Positions 42,543 through 51,281 of a stretch of 64,000 nt of DNA are shown piece by piece; the first letter of the stretch is position 1; the number at the start of each line of letters is the position of its first letter. Position numbers and translations under genes: made by a program. Below the pieces are notes generated by a model. That model saw nothing but the letters and a program-made list of their open reading frames with translations, did not search any database and was not told the origin of the DNA. This DNA is from Belliella kenyensis (GTDB lineage: Bacteria; Bacteroidota; Bacteroidia; Cytophagales; Cyclobacteriaceae), in assembly GCF_022549675.1 (NCBI RefSeq), contig NZ_JAKZGR010000010.1:62001-126000 (forward strand), given 5' to 3'.

Positions 42543-43370
42543 TTAATCCTCTATGGGGATCAGTTCAATACTTTCTAATTCAGTTACTTCCCCTGAGGAG
42601 GTTACAATATCCTCTAATTCTAACGTTTCAAAGGCTGCATTTGGTGTGAAAACCAACTTATAGCTTCCAGATTTGAGACCTCTGAGCATGTACCTGCCAT
42701 TATCCGCAGCAAATGTGGAGACTGTGTCAGTTCCAATGATGGCAGCTACATTCACTGGATAAGCATCTAGAGGAAGTACCACACCTTCGATAGTAGCTGA
42801 TTCTTCTGCAACAGCTCTAAGTACAGGTTTAAGAATATATTGACCCGAATTCCCTGCTCGGACGATGGATTTGCCCGCATCAAAGTCAATGATCAAATCA
42901 TAGGAGATCCCAGCTTGTACAGGTTTGTCGACTTTGATTTTTAGTCCACTTTGCTGGGCACTAGGTGTCGTGAGGTCTATTCTGTTGTCACCTTGAAGTA
43001 GGTAATTGTTCTCACCCAGTAACAGCCTGATTTGGGAGATTTCTCCAGCTGGCACCTCTACTTCACCTAATCTTGCAGAAGCTCCACCACTAAGTTCTAG
43101 TAAATTGATCATTCGATCTTCTGAAGCTTCATTGGTTAAGTTGATCCAAGCAGACCCATTGTCTTCTTGCTCACCTTTAGGCAGGATTTCTATTCCTAAT
43201 ACCTCCACCCATACGGCATCATAGTCAGCTGGGGCATCAATTAGGTACACATTTACTTTAGCCATACCCTCTGTAATGTTGGCGTCTTCTTCATTTACAC
43301 TACATGAAATGGCGAATGTAGCTACTATAGCCCACAAAGCACCAATAATTTTATTTGGTAAATATTTCAT
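42543..43370 (-). CDS. DUF4382 lipoprotein, paralogue
   Basis: This 275-residue protein has a lipoprotein signal ending FAISC, then VNVYLIDAPADYDAVWVEVL, closely matching the opening of the protein at 38202-38993. The later parts also align (KPVQAGISYDLIIDFDAG, RYMLRGLKSGSYKLVFTP). The function is unknown. It is a single gene with its own terminator. It and its paralogue lie about 4 kb apart on opposite strands, bracketing ribD, msrC and the AAA_14 region. Confidence 0.87.
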   Translation of the reverse strand: MKYLPNKIIGALWAIVATFAISCSVNEEDANITEGMAKVNVYLIDAPADYDAVWVEVLGIEILPKGEQEDNGSAWINLTNEASEDRMINLLELSGGASARLGEVEVPAGEISQIRLLLGENNYLLQGDNRIDLTTPSAQQSGLKIKVDKPVQAGISYDLIIDFDAGKSIVRAGNSGQYILKPVLRAVAEESATIEGVVLPLDAYPVNVAAIIGTDTVSTFAADNGRYMLRGLKSGSYKLVFTPNAAFETLELEDIVTSSGEVTELESIELIPIED

Positions 43371-43486
43371 ATGGATAGTTGGTTTGATTCATTTTCCCAT
43401 TTCCAATCATTGTGCCACTGATTAGCTGTGTGTTGATTTTTCCTAAATTGTCCTATAAGAATTACCTAATTTTGTCAAATAGGTTG

Positions 43487-43494
43487 TAATTTTG
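43487..43494 (+). promoter_or_regulatory. -7 box of dgt
   Basis: TAATTTTG is an exact TAnnTTTG box 3 nt before ATG 43498 (6 nt before ATG 43501). It rules out the in-frame TTG at 43492, which lies inside the box. Confidence 0.65.
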
Positions 43495-43497
43495 GAC

Positions 43498-44850
43498 ATG
43501 ATGCAATGGCAAAAACTACTCACCGCTGGAAGATTCGACCCGAAAAAAACTCATCAATCGTCAGATAGTCAGATAAGAACAGAGTCTGAAAGGGATTATG
43601 ATCGAATCATTTTTTCTGCGCCATTTAGAAATCTTCAAGATAAGACGCAAGTATTTCCTTTGCCTGAGCATGATTTTGTACATACCAGATTGACGCATAG
43701 TCTGGAGGTCTCTTCAGTGGGAAGGACGCTCGGAAAATCAGCAGGTGAATACCTTCTCAGAAAGTATCCTGACCTTTCTCAGCAAGGTGTGCAAGCAGCG
43801 GAGATCGGCGCAATAGTAGCTGCAGCATCCTTAGCTCACGATATCGGGAATCCTCCATTCGGACACGCAGGAGAGACAGCAATATCAGATTTTTTCAGGT
43901 TCCATGAATATGGCCAAGCTTGGCAAAAATACGTCACTCCTGATCAATGGGAAGATTTATGTCACTTTGAAGGCAATGCCCAAGGATTTAGGATGCTTGT
44001 ATCACAAAACAATGGTCTTAAGCTTTCTTATACAACTTTGGCGGCGTTTACGAAGTACCCGAGGCTCGCGCATGTTTTTGAGGCTGACCCTCAACGAAGA
44101 AGTCAGAAAAAATTTGGTTACTATTCAGATCAAGTACAAGATTATGGACAGTTAGCCCAGATTCTAGGAATAGAAAATGCACCAAATGGCTGCTACCTGA
44201 GGCATCCTTTAGCTTTCTTGGTAGAAGCGGCAGATGATATTTGTTATAGTATTATCGATTTGGAAGACGGGTGCACTTTGGGGCTAGTTTCTCTCGAAGA
44301 GGTTGTTGAGTTGATCGCTCCGATTCTGAAAGAGCGCTTTGATTCAGATAAATTGCAAACCTACACTAAGCAAGCACAAAAGCTCGCAATTTTGAGAGCA
44401 ATGGCTATCAACCAACTTATTCAAGAAGTTGTGCGTGCATTTGAAGACAATGAAGAGGCTATGCTAGCAGGTGAATTTGATCAAGCTTTGACTTCCAAGA
44501 TTCCTTCTGCAACGGCATTAGATGTAATCGCAGAGGTGTCAGTGAGAAAAATTTATAGGTCTAAATTAGTCCTTGAAAAAGAGGCTGCGGGTTATCAAGT
44601 ATTGGAAGGCTTGTTGGAAGTTTTTTCCAAAGCACTGAATCATAAATTCTATCAGACTGACCTTTACTCAGGAAAAGATAAAAGCATATTGAGATTATTA
44701 CCTGAGGATTTTCCACTTGAGGGTTGGGATTCTAGCATCAACCCTTATCCTATGCTGCGCTTTTTGATGGATTTTATCGCTGGAATGACTGATAAATATG
44801 CCCTCAACCTTTACAGAAGGGTGAAAGGGATATCCCTCCCAGGTGCATGA
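43498..44850 (+). CDS. dgt: deoxyguanosinetriphosphate triphosphohydrolase-like protein
   Basis: HD-domain dNTPase of 450 residues. The family signature RDYDRIIFSAPFRNLQDKTQVF is near the N-terminus. The HD metal site runs through HTRLTHSLEVSSVGR and SLAHDIGNPPFGHAGE, and the third ligand is in EAADDICYSIIDLEDG. It splits dNTPs into deoxynucleoside and triphosphate, controlling dNTP pools. The start is ATG 43498 by promoter position. It ends convergent with DUF1569, sharing a hairpin over both stop codons. Confidence 0.93.
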   Translation: MMQWQKLLTAGRFDPKKTHQSSDSQIRTESERDYDRIIFSAPFRNLQDKTQVFPLPEHDFVHTRLTHSLEVSSVGRTLGKSAGEYLLRKYPDLSQQGVQAAEIGAIVAAASLAHDIGNPPFGHAGETAISDFFRFHEYGQAWQKYVTPDQWEDLCHFEGNAQGFRMLVSQNNGLKLSYTTLAAFTKYPRLAHVFEADPQRRSQKKFGYYSDQVQDYGQLAQILGIENAPNGCYLRHPLAFLVEAADDICYSIIDLEDGCTLGLVSLEEVVELIAPILKERFDSDKLQTYTKQAQKLAILRAMAINQLIQEVVRAFEDNEEAMLAGEFDQALTSKIPSATALDVIAEVSVRKIYRSKLVLEKEAAGYQVLEGLLEVFSKALNHKFYQTDLYSGKDKSILRLLPEDFPLEGWDSSINPYPMLRFLMDFIAGMTDKYALNLYRRVKGISLPGA

Positions 44851-44879
44851 GTTTGGGGTTTGGTAAAAAACTCAAACTC
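44849..44879. terminator. hairpin over the convergent dgt and DUF1569 stops
   Basis: GAGTTTG (44849-44855) pairs with CAAACTC (44873-44879). The two flanking sides continue pairing with mismatches. It covers both stop codons but has no long T-run, so the terminator role is moderate. Confidence 0.45.
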
Positions 44880-45324
44880 CGAATTGCTTCATGTGGTGAT
44901 CCATATGTTTCCATACAAATCTGCCCCAATAGTAATGATCAAGTGATCCAAATACTGGGTGAATTCCTCCAAGCTCATGCTCAAGTGTCTTGAACTTGTT
45001 GAGGATTTCTATGAATTTTTCTTTTTCTTTTTCAAAATCTCCTGAATCAACCAATCCTTTTGTGTTGAATTTTTTGGCACCTCGAGCGCCTTTTGGGAAA
45101 TCTTTTTTGATATGAAAAAATGCCAGCTTCTTCATTCGCTGCTTCAAAGTTGGTTTCAAAATAGCTTTTGGCGCATTCAGGATAGCATCATTTGCGAGGT
45201 TACAGTGGTGCAGCATTTCTGTAGCATTCATACTCCCCCAAAAAGGCTCTTGATCTTTGGAAAGCCTACTTACTCTTTGAATCAAAGCGTCTATAGTCCC
45301 TGAAGTATAGATAGTTTTTGCCAT
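44872..45324 (-). CDS. DUF1569 (DinB-like) protein
   Basis: This 150-residue protein starts at ATG 45324 (MAKTIYTSGTIDALIQRVSR). The frame stays open further upstream, but that part has no family match. The four-helix DinB-like pattern includes PFWGSMNATEMLHHCNLAND and a C-terminal HYYWGRFVWKHMDHHMKQFG, with His residues that could bind a metal. The substrate is unknown. A TATATTTG box lies 30 nt upstream. Confidence 0.82.
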   Translation of the reverse strand: MAKTIYTSGTIDALIQRVSRLSKDQEPFWGSMNATEMLHHCNLANDAILNAPKAILKPTLKQRMKKLAFFHIKKDFPKGARGAKKFNTKGLVDSGDFEKEKEKFIEILNKFKTLEHELGGIHPVFGSLDHYYWGRFVWKHMDHHMKQFGV

Positions 45325-45353
45325 TTTGCTTATTGCATAGTTAAAAATCTTCC

Positions 45354-45361
45354 CAAATATA
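45354..45361 (-). promoter_or_regulatory. -7 box of the DUF1569 gene
   Basis: TATATTTG on the minus strand matches TAnnTTTG exactly. It supports the start at 45324 rather than the longer frame, whose ATG lies upstream of this box. Confidence 0.55.
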
Positions 45362-45481
45362 ATCGTATAATAATTTAACCCTATTCCTGCAAAATATCTT
45401 AACTTTGTGACTTCATTCCAAAAGGTGTGCTCATATTCTATCAAGAAAAATGATATGCCTTGAAATGATTCTACTTATTAA

Positions 45482-45545
45482 CACTTGTTGTCAGCAAGTT
45501 GTTTGTAAGTGGTGGAGACTTTCCTTCTCGGAAAGTTTCTGTTTT
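45482..45545 (+). other. structured region upstream of ileS
   Basis: Two hairpins: ACTTG (45483-45487) with CAAGT (45495-45499), and GACTTTCC (45517-45524) with GGAAAGTT (45530-45537), the latter followed by GTTTTAA. The gene-free stretch 45325-45627 shows nothing else. It may be the 3' end of a small RNA. It lies upstream of the predicted ileS start site, so it is not an ileS leader unless another promoter exists. Confidence 0.3.
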
Positions 45546-45612
45546 AATAGAGAATGCGTGGTCGCTTCTTCGAACAATGTATCAATAAAATTCGGGTTTT
45601 TCCCTTTATAAA

Positions 45613-45620
45613 TATCTTTA
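45613..45620 (+). promoter_or_regulatory. -7 box of ileS
   Basis: TATCTTTA lies 7 nt before the GTG start, predicting a near-leaderless ileS mRNA. That leaves no room for a T-box type leader. Confidence 0.55.
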
Positions 45621-45627
45621 AAAAACC

Positions 45628-48600
45628 GTGAAAAAATATCAAGAGTTTAAACAAGTAGATTATCCCGGGATAGGGGATAGTGTGTTGCAATACTGGAAAG
45701 AGAATAAGATTTTTGAGAAATCAGTGTCACAAAGAGATGGTGCCGAAACTTTTACATTCTTTGAAGGGCCTCCTTCTGCTAATGGAACCCCCGGGATTCA
45801 CCACGTGATGGCACGTACGCTGAAGGATATTTTCTGTAGATACAAGACACTTCAAGGTTTTCAAGTAAAGCGTAAGGGTGGATGGGATACACACGGTCTA
45901 CCTGTAGAACTTCAAGTAGAGAAAGAGCTTGGTATCACCAAGGAAGATATAGGTAAGAAAATAACTGTCGAAGAGTACAATAGAAAATGTCGTGAGACAG
46001 TGATGCGATTCAAAAATGAATGGGATGATTTGACAGAAAAGATTGGCTATTGGGTAGATTTGGATGATCCATATATCACCTTTGATGCCAAGTATATAGA
46101 GACACTTTGGTATTTGCTCAAAAAACTTTACGAAAAGGATTTAATTTACAAAGGCTATACCATTCAGCCATATTCTCCAGCTGCCGGCACTGGATTGAGC
46201 TCTCATGAACTCAATCAACCAGGTAGCTACAGAGATGTGAAAGATACTTCTATCACCGCTCAGTTTAAGCTCAAGGGTGAAGATAATACATACATTTTGG
46301 CTTGGACCACCACGCCTTGGACTTTGCCTTCCAACTCTGCCTTGGCAATAGGCGAGAAGCTGGACTACGTCAAAGTAAAGACCTTCAATCCCTATACATT
46401 TGAGCCACAGCATGTGATCCTTGCCAAATCTAGGATGGGCGCATATTTCAATCCAAAAGCAAAGGAAATTGCAATTGCTGACTATAATCCAGGGGATAAA
46501 TTAATCCCTTATGAGGTCGTAGCTGAGATGAAAGGAGCCGATCTTTTAGGTTTACAGTATGAGCAATTGTTTCCAATTGCGGAGCTGGCACTTCCGAATC
46601 CTGCATTCACTGTGATTTCTGGAGATTATGTGACTACCGAAGATGGTACAGGTGTGGTTCACTTGGCCAAAGCATTCGGTGCAGATGATTTTAGGACTTT
46701 GGTTCAGCAAAATGTACCAGGCGTATTTGTCCAAGATGAAAAAGGAAATGAGATACCAGTTGTAGATAAACAAGGGAAGTTTCTTCCAGTAGTAGGTACG
46801 TACCTACTCGATAAAATGAAAGAACATGCAATCACTGCTCATAAAGAATTTGGAGTGGATGATTTCTATGTGAAGAACTATACTGGGGATGATGAAAGTG
46901 ATAAAGAGTATAAAAATACTGATATCATCATTTCCATTATCTTAAAGAATGAAAACAAAGCCTTCAAGGTAGAAAAATACGAACACAGTTACCCTCATTG
47001 CTGGAGAACTGACAAGCCAATCTTATATTATCCTTTGGAAAGCTGGTTTATCAAAACTACTGCTTACAAGGACAGGATGGTAGAATTGAACAAAACGATC
47101 AACTGGAAGCCTGAAGCGACTGGAACTGGACGTTTTGGTAATTGGCTAGAGAACCTGGTGGACTGGAATTTGAGTCGGTCAAGGTTCTGGGGTACGCCTT
47201 TGCCAATCTGGAGAACTAAAGATGGTTCGGAGGAGATTTGTATTGGGTCAATAGAAGAGTTGAAATCAGAGATCAAGAAAGCCATAGCTTCAGGGCTGAT
47301 GGAATCATCTCCTATCAATGAGGAAGATATAGATCTTCATAGACCCTATGTGGATGATGTAATATTGGTGTCAGCCAGTGGTGCTCCGATGTATCGTGAG
47401 CCAGATTTGATAGATGTATGGTTTGATTCTGGAGCGATGCCTTATGCTCAGTGGCACTTCCCTTTTGAAAATGAAGCTGTATTCAAAGCCAACTATCCAG
47501 CGGATTATATTGCAGAAGGAGTAGATCAGACCAGAGGATGGTTCTTTACTTTGCATGCTATTGCAGTGATGCTTTTTGATTCGGTTTCGTTCAAAAATGT
47601 AATTGCCAATGGACTTGTATTGGATAAAAACGGTAACAAGATGTCTAAGAGATTAGGCAATGCGGTGGATCCGTTCAAGACATTGAAAGAATATGGGCCG
47701 GATGCTTTGAGATGGTACATGCTTAGCAATGCCAATCCGTGGGACAACCTGAAATTCAGCCTAGACGGTGTTGCAGAAGTACAAAGAAGGTTCTTTGGAA
47801 CCCTTCAGAATACTTATAATTTCTTTGCGCTATATGCGAACCTAGATGCGTTCGTTTATGATAAATCAAAAGCTGTTCCTGTAGCTCAAAGGGCTGAACT
47901 AGACCAGTGGATCATATCTAAGCTTCAGACTTTGATATCCGAAGTGGAGCAAGCTATGGATAATTATGATGCAACTAAAGCTACTCGTGCCATTATGAAT
48001 TTCACTGTAGATCAGCTTTCCAATTGGTATGTGAGGTTAGCTAGGAAGAGATTCTGGAGAGGTGATATGAATGCAGATAAGCAAGCCGCTTATGAGACGC
48101 TTTATGAATGCTTGATGTCTTTGTCGCAGTTGATGTCTTCTTTTGCACCTTTCTATGCAGACTGGATGTACAAGAACCTAACAGCATCAGTTGATGGCGC
48201 CTCTGAGTCTGTTCACTTGACGAATTGGACTTCGGCTGATCAGGTCTTGATCAATGTGGATTTAGAAGCGAGTATGGACATGGCACAGCGTATCTCTTCA
48301 CTAGTTCATTCTTTAAGAAAGAATCCAAAGATCGGAATCAAAGTGCGTCAGCCCCTTCAGCGCATTTTGATACCTGTATTGAACGAAAAGGTAAAGACTC
48401 AAATAGAGCACGTCGAAGAGTTGATCAAGTCAGAGGTCAATATCAAAGCGGTAGAATATATCGATGATGCATCAGATGTATTGGTGAAAAGTGTGAAACC
48501 AAACTTACCTTTGCTAGGCAAAAAGCTAGGGCCAAAAATGAGGCATGTAGTAGCCGCTATCAATACCTGGGGCAAGGAACAAATTGCAGAAATCGAGCGA

Positions 48601-49008
48601 AATGGAGAGATTACTGTTACCGTGGAAGGTGAGCCTGTAGTATTGCTACTTGAAGAAGTATTGATTAGCTCTCAAGATATTCCAGGCTGGTCAGTAGCCA
48701 CAGATCAGGGGCTGACAGTAGCATTGGATGTCACTTTGACTGAGGAGTTGAAGCAAGAGGGGATAGCTAGAGACTTGGTAAATAGGATTCAGAATTTGAG
48801 AAAAGATATGGGTCTAGAGGTTCAGGATAAAATCCAAATCGAAATAGCCGAGCAAGAAGAGCTAGTGAATGCAGCTTTTCAGAATTTTGGAGATTATATC
48901 AAAACAGAAACACAGGCACTTACGTTGACGGTGATGCCCTCAGTAGCGGATGCTACAGTGCTAGACATGGATGATTTTGAATTGTCAGTCAAAGTGTCCA
49001 AGGCATAA
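45628..49008 (+). CDS. ileS: isoleucyl-tRNA synthetase
   Basis: This 1126-residue class I synthetase starts at GTG 45628 (KKYQEFKQVDYPGIGDSVLQ). The HIGH-type motif is in PSANGTPGIHHVM. The CP1 editing domain includes TTTPWTLPSNSALAIG. The KMSKS motif is GNKMSKRLGN, and the anticodon-binding and C-terminal domains follow. The length and motif set match the long IleS type common in Bacteroidota. The protein lacks an evident C-terminal zinc finger of the E. coli type. A 75-bp gap separates it from lspA. Confidence 0.97.
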   Translation: MKKYQEFKQVDYPGIGDSVLQYWKENKIFEKSVSQRDGAETFTFFEGPPSANGTPGIHHVMARTLKDIFCRYKTLQGFQVKRKGGWDTHGLPVELQVEKELGITKEDIGKKITVEEYNRKCRETVMRFKNEWDDLTEKIGYWVDLDDPYITFDAKYIETLWYLLKKLYEKDLIYKGYTIQPYSPAAGTGLSSHELNQPGSYRDVKDTSITAQFKLKGEDNTYILAWTTTPWTLPSNSALAIGEKLDYVKVKTFNPYTFEPQHVILAKSRMGAYFNPKAKEIAIADYNPGDKLIPYEVVAEMKGADLLGLQYEQLFPIAELALPNPAFTVISGDYVTTEDGTGVVHLAKAFGADDFRTLVQQNVPGVFVQDEKGNEIPVVDKQGKFLPVVGTYLLDKMKEHAITAHKEFGVDDFYVKNYTGDDESDKEYKNTDIIISIILKNENKAFKVEKYEHSYPHCWRTDKPILYYPLESWFIKTTAYKDRMVELNKTINWKPEATGTGRFGNWLENLVDWNLSRSRFWGTPLPIWRTKDGSEEICIGSIEELKSEIKKAIASGLMESSPINEEDIDLHRPYVDDVILVSASGAPMYREPDLIDVWFDSGAMPYAQWHFPFENEAVFKANYPADYIAEGVDQTRGWFFTLHAIAVMLFDSVSFKNVIANGLVLDKNGNKMSKRLGNAVDPFKTLKEYGPDALRWYMLSNANPWDNLKFSLDGVAEVQRRFFGTLQNTYNFFALYANLDAFVYDKSKAVPVAQRAELDQWIISKLQTLISEVEQAMDNYDATKATRAIMNFTVDQLSNWYVRLARKRFWRGDMNADKQAAYETLYECLMSLSQLMSSFAPFYADWMYKNLTASVDGASESVHLTNWTSADQVLINVDLEASMDMAQRISSLVHSLRKNPKIGIKVRQPLQRILIPVLNEKVKTQIEHVEELIKSEVNIKAVEYIDDASDVLVKSVKPNLPLLGKKLGPKMRHVVAAINTWGKEQIAEIERNGEITVTVEGEPVVLLLEEVLISSQDIPGWSVATDQGLTVALDVTLTEELKQEGIARDLVNRIQNLRKDMGLEVQDKIQIEIAEQEELVNAAFQNFGDYIKTETQALTLTVMPSVADATVLDMDDFELSVKVSKA

Positions 49009-49083
49009 GTAATCAAATTTATATCGGCTCCAATAGGGATAAATTAGAAATTTTCCTTAAATCTGTGGCTTTAAAATGAATAC

Positions 49084-49713
49084 ATGAAGTATCTAAAATA
49101 TTTCGGGATTGCCCTAGGGGTGATCTTACTCGATCAGATTGTCAAGTTATTGGTTCACTATCAGATGGATTTTGGTACGCCTGGTCAGATCAAGATATTT
49201 GGTGACTGGTTCAAGCTCCACTATACCACCAATCCAGGAATGGCTTTTGGTATGCAACTAGGTTCTGAATACGGGAAGTTGATACTGACTTCTTTCAGGC
49301 TAATTGCCATGTTTGGGATAGGTTATTATCTTTATTATATCATTGAAAAAAAAATGCATGTAGGCTATATCGTCTGCATTGCCATGATTTTAGGTGGAGC
49401 TATCGGTAATCTTGTGGATTCAGTGTTCTATGGTGTATGGCTGAATAATGCACCATACAATGCCCCCACCCCGTGGCTTCATGGTCAGGTAGTGGATATG
49501 TTTTATATAGATATTTGGGAGGGATACATTCCTGATTGGGTTCCCTTGTGGGGCGGTAGCTATACAGCACTTTGGCCTATTTTCAATATTGCTGATGCAT
49601 CTATTTTTGTAGGTGTTGCGATCATATTGATCTTCCAGAGTAAGTTTTTTAAGGAAGAGAACGAGGAAAAAAAGGAACTTGATCATCAAGAATCACATAA
49701 TGAATCGGTCTAA
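49084..49713 (+). CDS. lspA: signal peptidase II (lipoprotein)
   Basis: This 209-residue aspartyl protease has four transmembrane helices. Catalytic Asp residues are in GGAIGNLVDSV and FNIADASIF. Family motifs DQIVK and TTNPGMAFG are present. It cleaves prolipoprotein signals and would process the lipoproteins encoded in this window. It is longer than the E. coli enzyme because of a periplasmic insertion (about residues 120-165) and a charged C-terminal tail, both usual in Bacteroidota. A terminator follows. Confidence 0.96.
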   Translation: MKYLKYFGIALGVILLDQIVKLLVHYQMDFGTPGQIKIFGDWFKLHYTTNPGMAFGMQLGSEYGKLILTSFRLIAMFGIGYYLYYIIEKKMHVGYIVCIAMILGGAIGNLVDSVFYGVWLNNAPYNAPTPWLHGQVVDMFYIDIWEGYIPDWVPLWGGSYTALWPIFNIADASIFVGVAIILIFQSKFFKEENEEKKELDHQESHNESV

Positions 49714-49740
49714 TAAACCTTGTTAGGTAAAAACTGATAT

Positions 49741-49774
49741 AATCCCCTTCTATTGATTTAGGAGGGGATTTTTT
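49741..49774 (+). terminator. terminator after lspA
   Basis: AATCCCCT (49741-49748) and AGGGGATT (49763-49770) form an 8-bp stem followed by a T-run. It ends the ileS-lspA unit about 27 bp after the lspA stop. Confidence 0.8.
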
Positions 49775-49831
49775 GTATGTCTTGTTTTTCTTGAACTCTT
49801 AATTCATTTTCCTTTGAAAAAGTGTGTTTTT

Positions 49832-49889
49832 TTACATTTTTACGTTTGAAAAAATGTGTTGAATTACATTTTTACGTTTGAAAAAATGT
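49832..49889. repeat. two 26-bp repeats with 32-bp period upstream of the second AAA_14 gene
   Basis: Identical 26-bp units lie at 49832-49857 and 49864-49889, each an interrupted palindrome with arms ACATTTTT and AAAAATGT. A degenerate part copy precedes them (about 49813-49830). The last unit abuts the TATATTTA box. The 32-bp period is the same as in the repeats at the first AAA_14 gene. Confidence 0.93.
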
Positions 49890-49896
49890 ATATTTA
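49889..49896 (+). promoter_or_regulatory. -7 box before the second AAA_14 gene
   Basis: TATATTTA lies directly after the second 26-bp repeat and 5 nt before the ATG of a 14-codon reading frame (49902). Confidence 0.5.
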
Positions 49897-49901
49897 CAGA
49901 T

Positions 49902-49946
49902 ATGAGGTTTTCAGATGCTGAATTAAAGGATTTGATGTACTATTGA
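49902..49946 (+). CDS. possible leader peptide of the second AAA_14 gene
   Basis: A frame of 14 codons plus stop reads MRFSDAELKDLMYY. Its ATG is 5 nt from the -7 box, so it would be the first frame on the transcript. It ends 24 nt before the ATPase ATG, which has its own AAGGA. It could be a translated leader, a gene remnant or chance; I do not recognise it. Confidence 0.3.
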   Translation: MRFSDAELKDLMYY

Positions 49947-49970
49947 TAAGAGTTTAAGAAAAGAAGGAAA

Positions 49971-51272
49971 ATGAAAAGGAAGTTGTTTGATAAATTGCTT
50001 GTATGGAAGGAGAATAAGAACAGAAAGCCTTTATTGATACAGGGTGCTAGGCAAGTTGGGAAAACCTGGTTGATGAAGTCTTTTGGTAAATCGGAGTTTG
50101 AAGATGTAGCCTATATTAACCTTGAATCAAGTAAAGAGCTTAGGGAGCTTTTTGAAAGCACTTTTGATCTAAATAGAATCTTATTAGGGATCCAGGTCTC
50201 TACTGGGGTAAGAGTGGAGAAGGGGAAAACCTTGCTTATCATAGATGAAATCCAGGAGTCTCCTAAAGCAATAACAGCATTGAAATATTTCCATGAAAAT
50301 GAGCCAGAAATTTATGTTTTGGCAGCTGGTTCATTACTAGGAGTAGTTTTGCATCAGCAAGTTTCATTTCCAGTTGGGAAAGTGGAATTTTTGACTTTGT
50401 ATCCATTGGATTTTGAGGAATTTCTATTGGCAAAGGGGCAAAATGAAATAATTGCTTTATTAAAAAATGCAGATTGGGAAATTTTGAATCTTTTCAAAGA
50501 TAAAATCAATAGTCTATTAAAGGAATATTATTTTGTTGGGGGGATGCCTGAACCTGTTTCTGTATTGTTAAAAACTGAGGACTTCAGTGAAGTGAGGAAA
50601 GTTCAGCTTGGGATTTTGGAGGCGTATCAACAGGATTTTTCAAAACATGCCCCTGTAGTGATTGTGCCTAGAATAAGGATGGTCTGGAACGCTATACCTT
50701 CACAGCTTACCAAAGAGAATAAAAAGTTTATTTATGGACAGATAAAGCATGGGGCTAGGGCAAAGGATTTTGAATTGGCATTAGCTTGGTTGATAGATTC
50801 TGGACTTGCGCTAAAAGTCAATAGGATATCAAAACCGAGGTTGCCACTAAAAGCATACGAAGATTTCAATGCTTTCAAATTATTTCTTCTTGACATCGGA
50901 ATAATGGGAGCAATGACAGAGATGGATGCTAAAACTATGCTGGATGGTAATAAACTTTTTGAGGAATTTAAAGGCTCATTGACGGAACAGTACGTGCTAC
51001 AGCAATTGCTGTGTAATGATATTTCTCCATATTATTGGTCAGCTGAACGGTCCACTGCAGAAATTGATTTTTTGATCCAATCATCTGGTCGCATCTACCC
51101 AATAGAAGTTAAAGCCGAAGAAAATTTGAAGGCTAAGAGTCTCAAGTTTTTTACAGAGAAGTATGAGCTTCCATTAGCTATCCGCACTTCAATGTCAGGT
51201 TATAGAAAAGAAGATTGGTTGGTGAATGTTCCGCTTTATGCAATTGGTATGCTGCGTTTTGATAAGCTATAG
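49971..51272 (+). CDS. AAA_14/DUF4143 family ATPase, second type
   Basis: This 433-residue protein has a P-loop GARQVGKT (25-32), Walker B LLIIDEIQ and sensor AAGSLLGV. Helical middle parts include YYFVGGMPEPV. The C-terminal DUF4143 domain has AEIDFLI ... PIEVKAEE, matching the PD-(D/E)xK pattern. It is only distantly similar to the ATPase at 40576-41703. It starts at ATG 49971 with AAGGA 4 nt upstream. Upstream are 26-bp repeats of 32-bp period and a short leader frame. The biological role of the family is unknown. It lies between lspA and pnuC with no function in common. Confidence 0.92.
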   Translation: MKRKLFDKLLVWKENKNRKPLLIQGARQVGKTWLMKSFGKSEFEDVAYINLESSKELRELFESTFDLNRILLGIQVSTGVRVEKGKTLLIIDEIQESPKAITALKYFHENEPEIYVLAAGSLLGVVLHQQVSFPVGKVEFLTLYPLDFEEFLLAKGQNEIIALLKNADWEILNLFKDKINSLLKEYYFVGGMPEPVSVLLKTEDFSEVRKVQLGILEAYQQDFSKHAPVVIVPRIRMVWNAIPSQLTKENKKFIYGQIKHGARAKDFELALAWLIDSGLALKVNRISKPRLPLKAYEDFNAFKLFLLDIGIMGAMTEMDAKTMLDGNKLFEEFKGSLTEQYVLQQLLCNDISPYYWSAERSTAEIDFLIQSSGRIYPIEVKAEENLKAKSLKFFTEKYELPLAIRTSMSGYRKEDWLVNVPLYAIGMLRFDKL

Positions 51273-51281
51273 GGCTACATA

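Noticed and set aside
45325-45444. 40-residue N-terminal extension of the DUF1569 protein
   Set aside because: No family match, and the -7 box at 45354-45361 lies inside it, downstream of the longer start.
45325-45627. T-box riboswitch before ileS
   Set aside because: No T-box sequence or specifier stem is seen, the ileS promoter lies only 7 nt from the start, and T-boxes are not typical of Bacteroidota.
49813-49889. CRISPR-like repeats upstream of the second AAA_14 gene
   Set aside because: Only two full units with a 6-bp spacer, no cas gene, and the units are themselves palindromic and promoter-linked.
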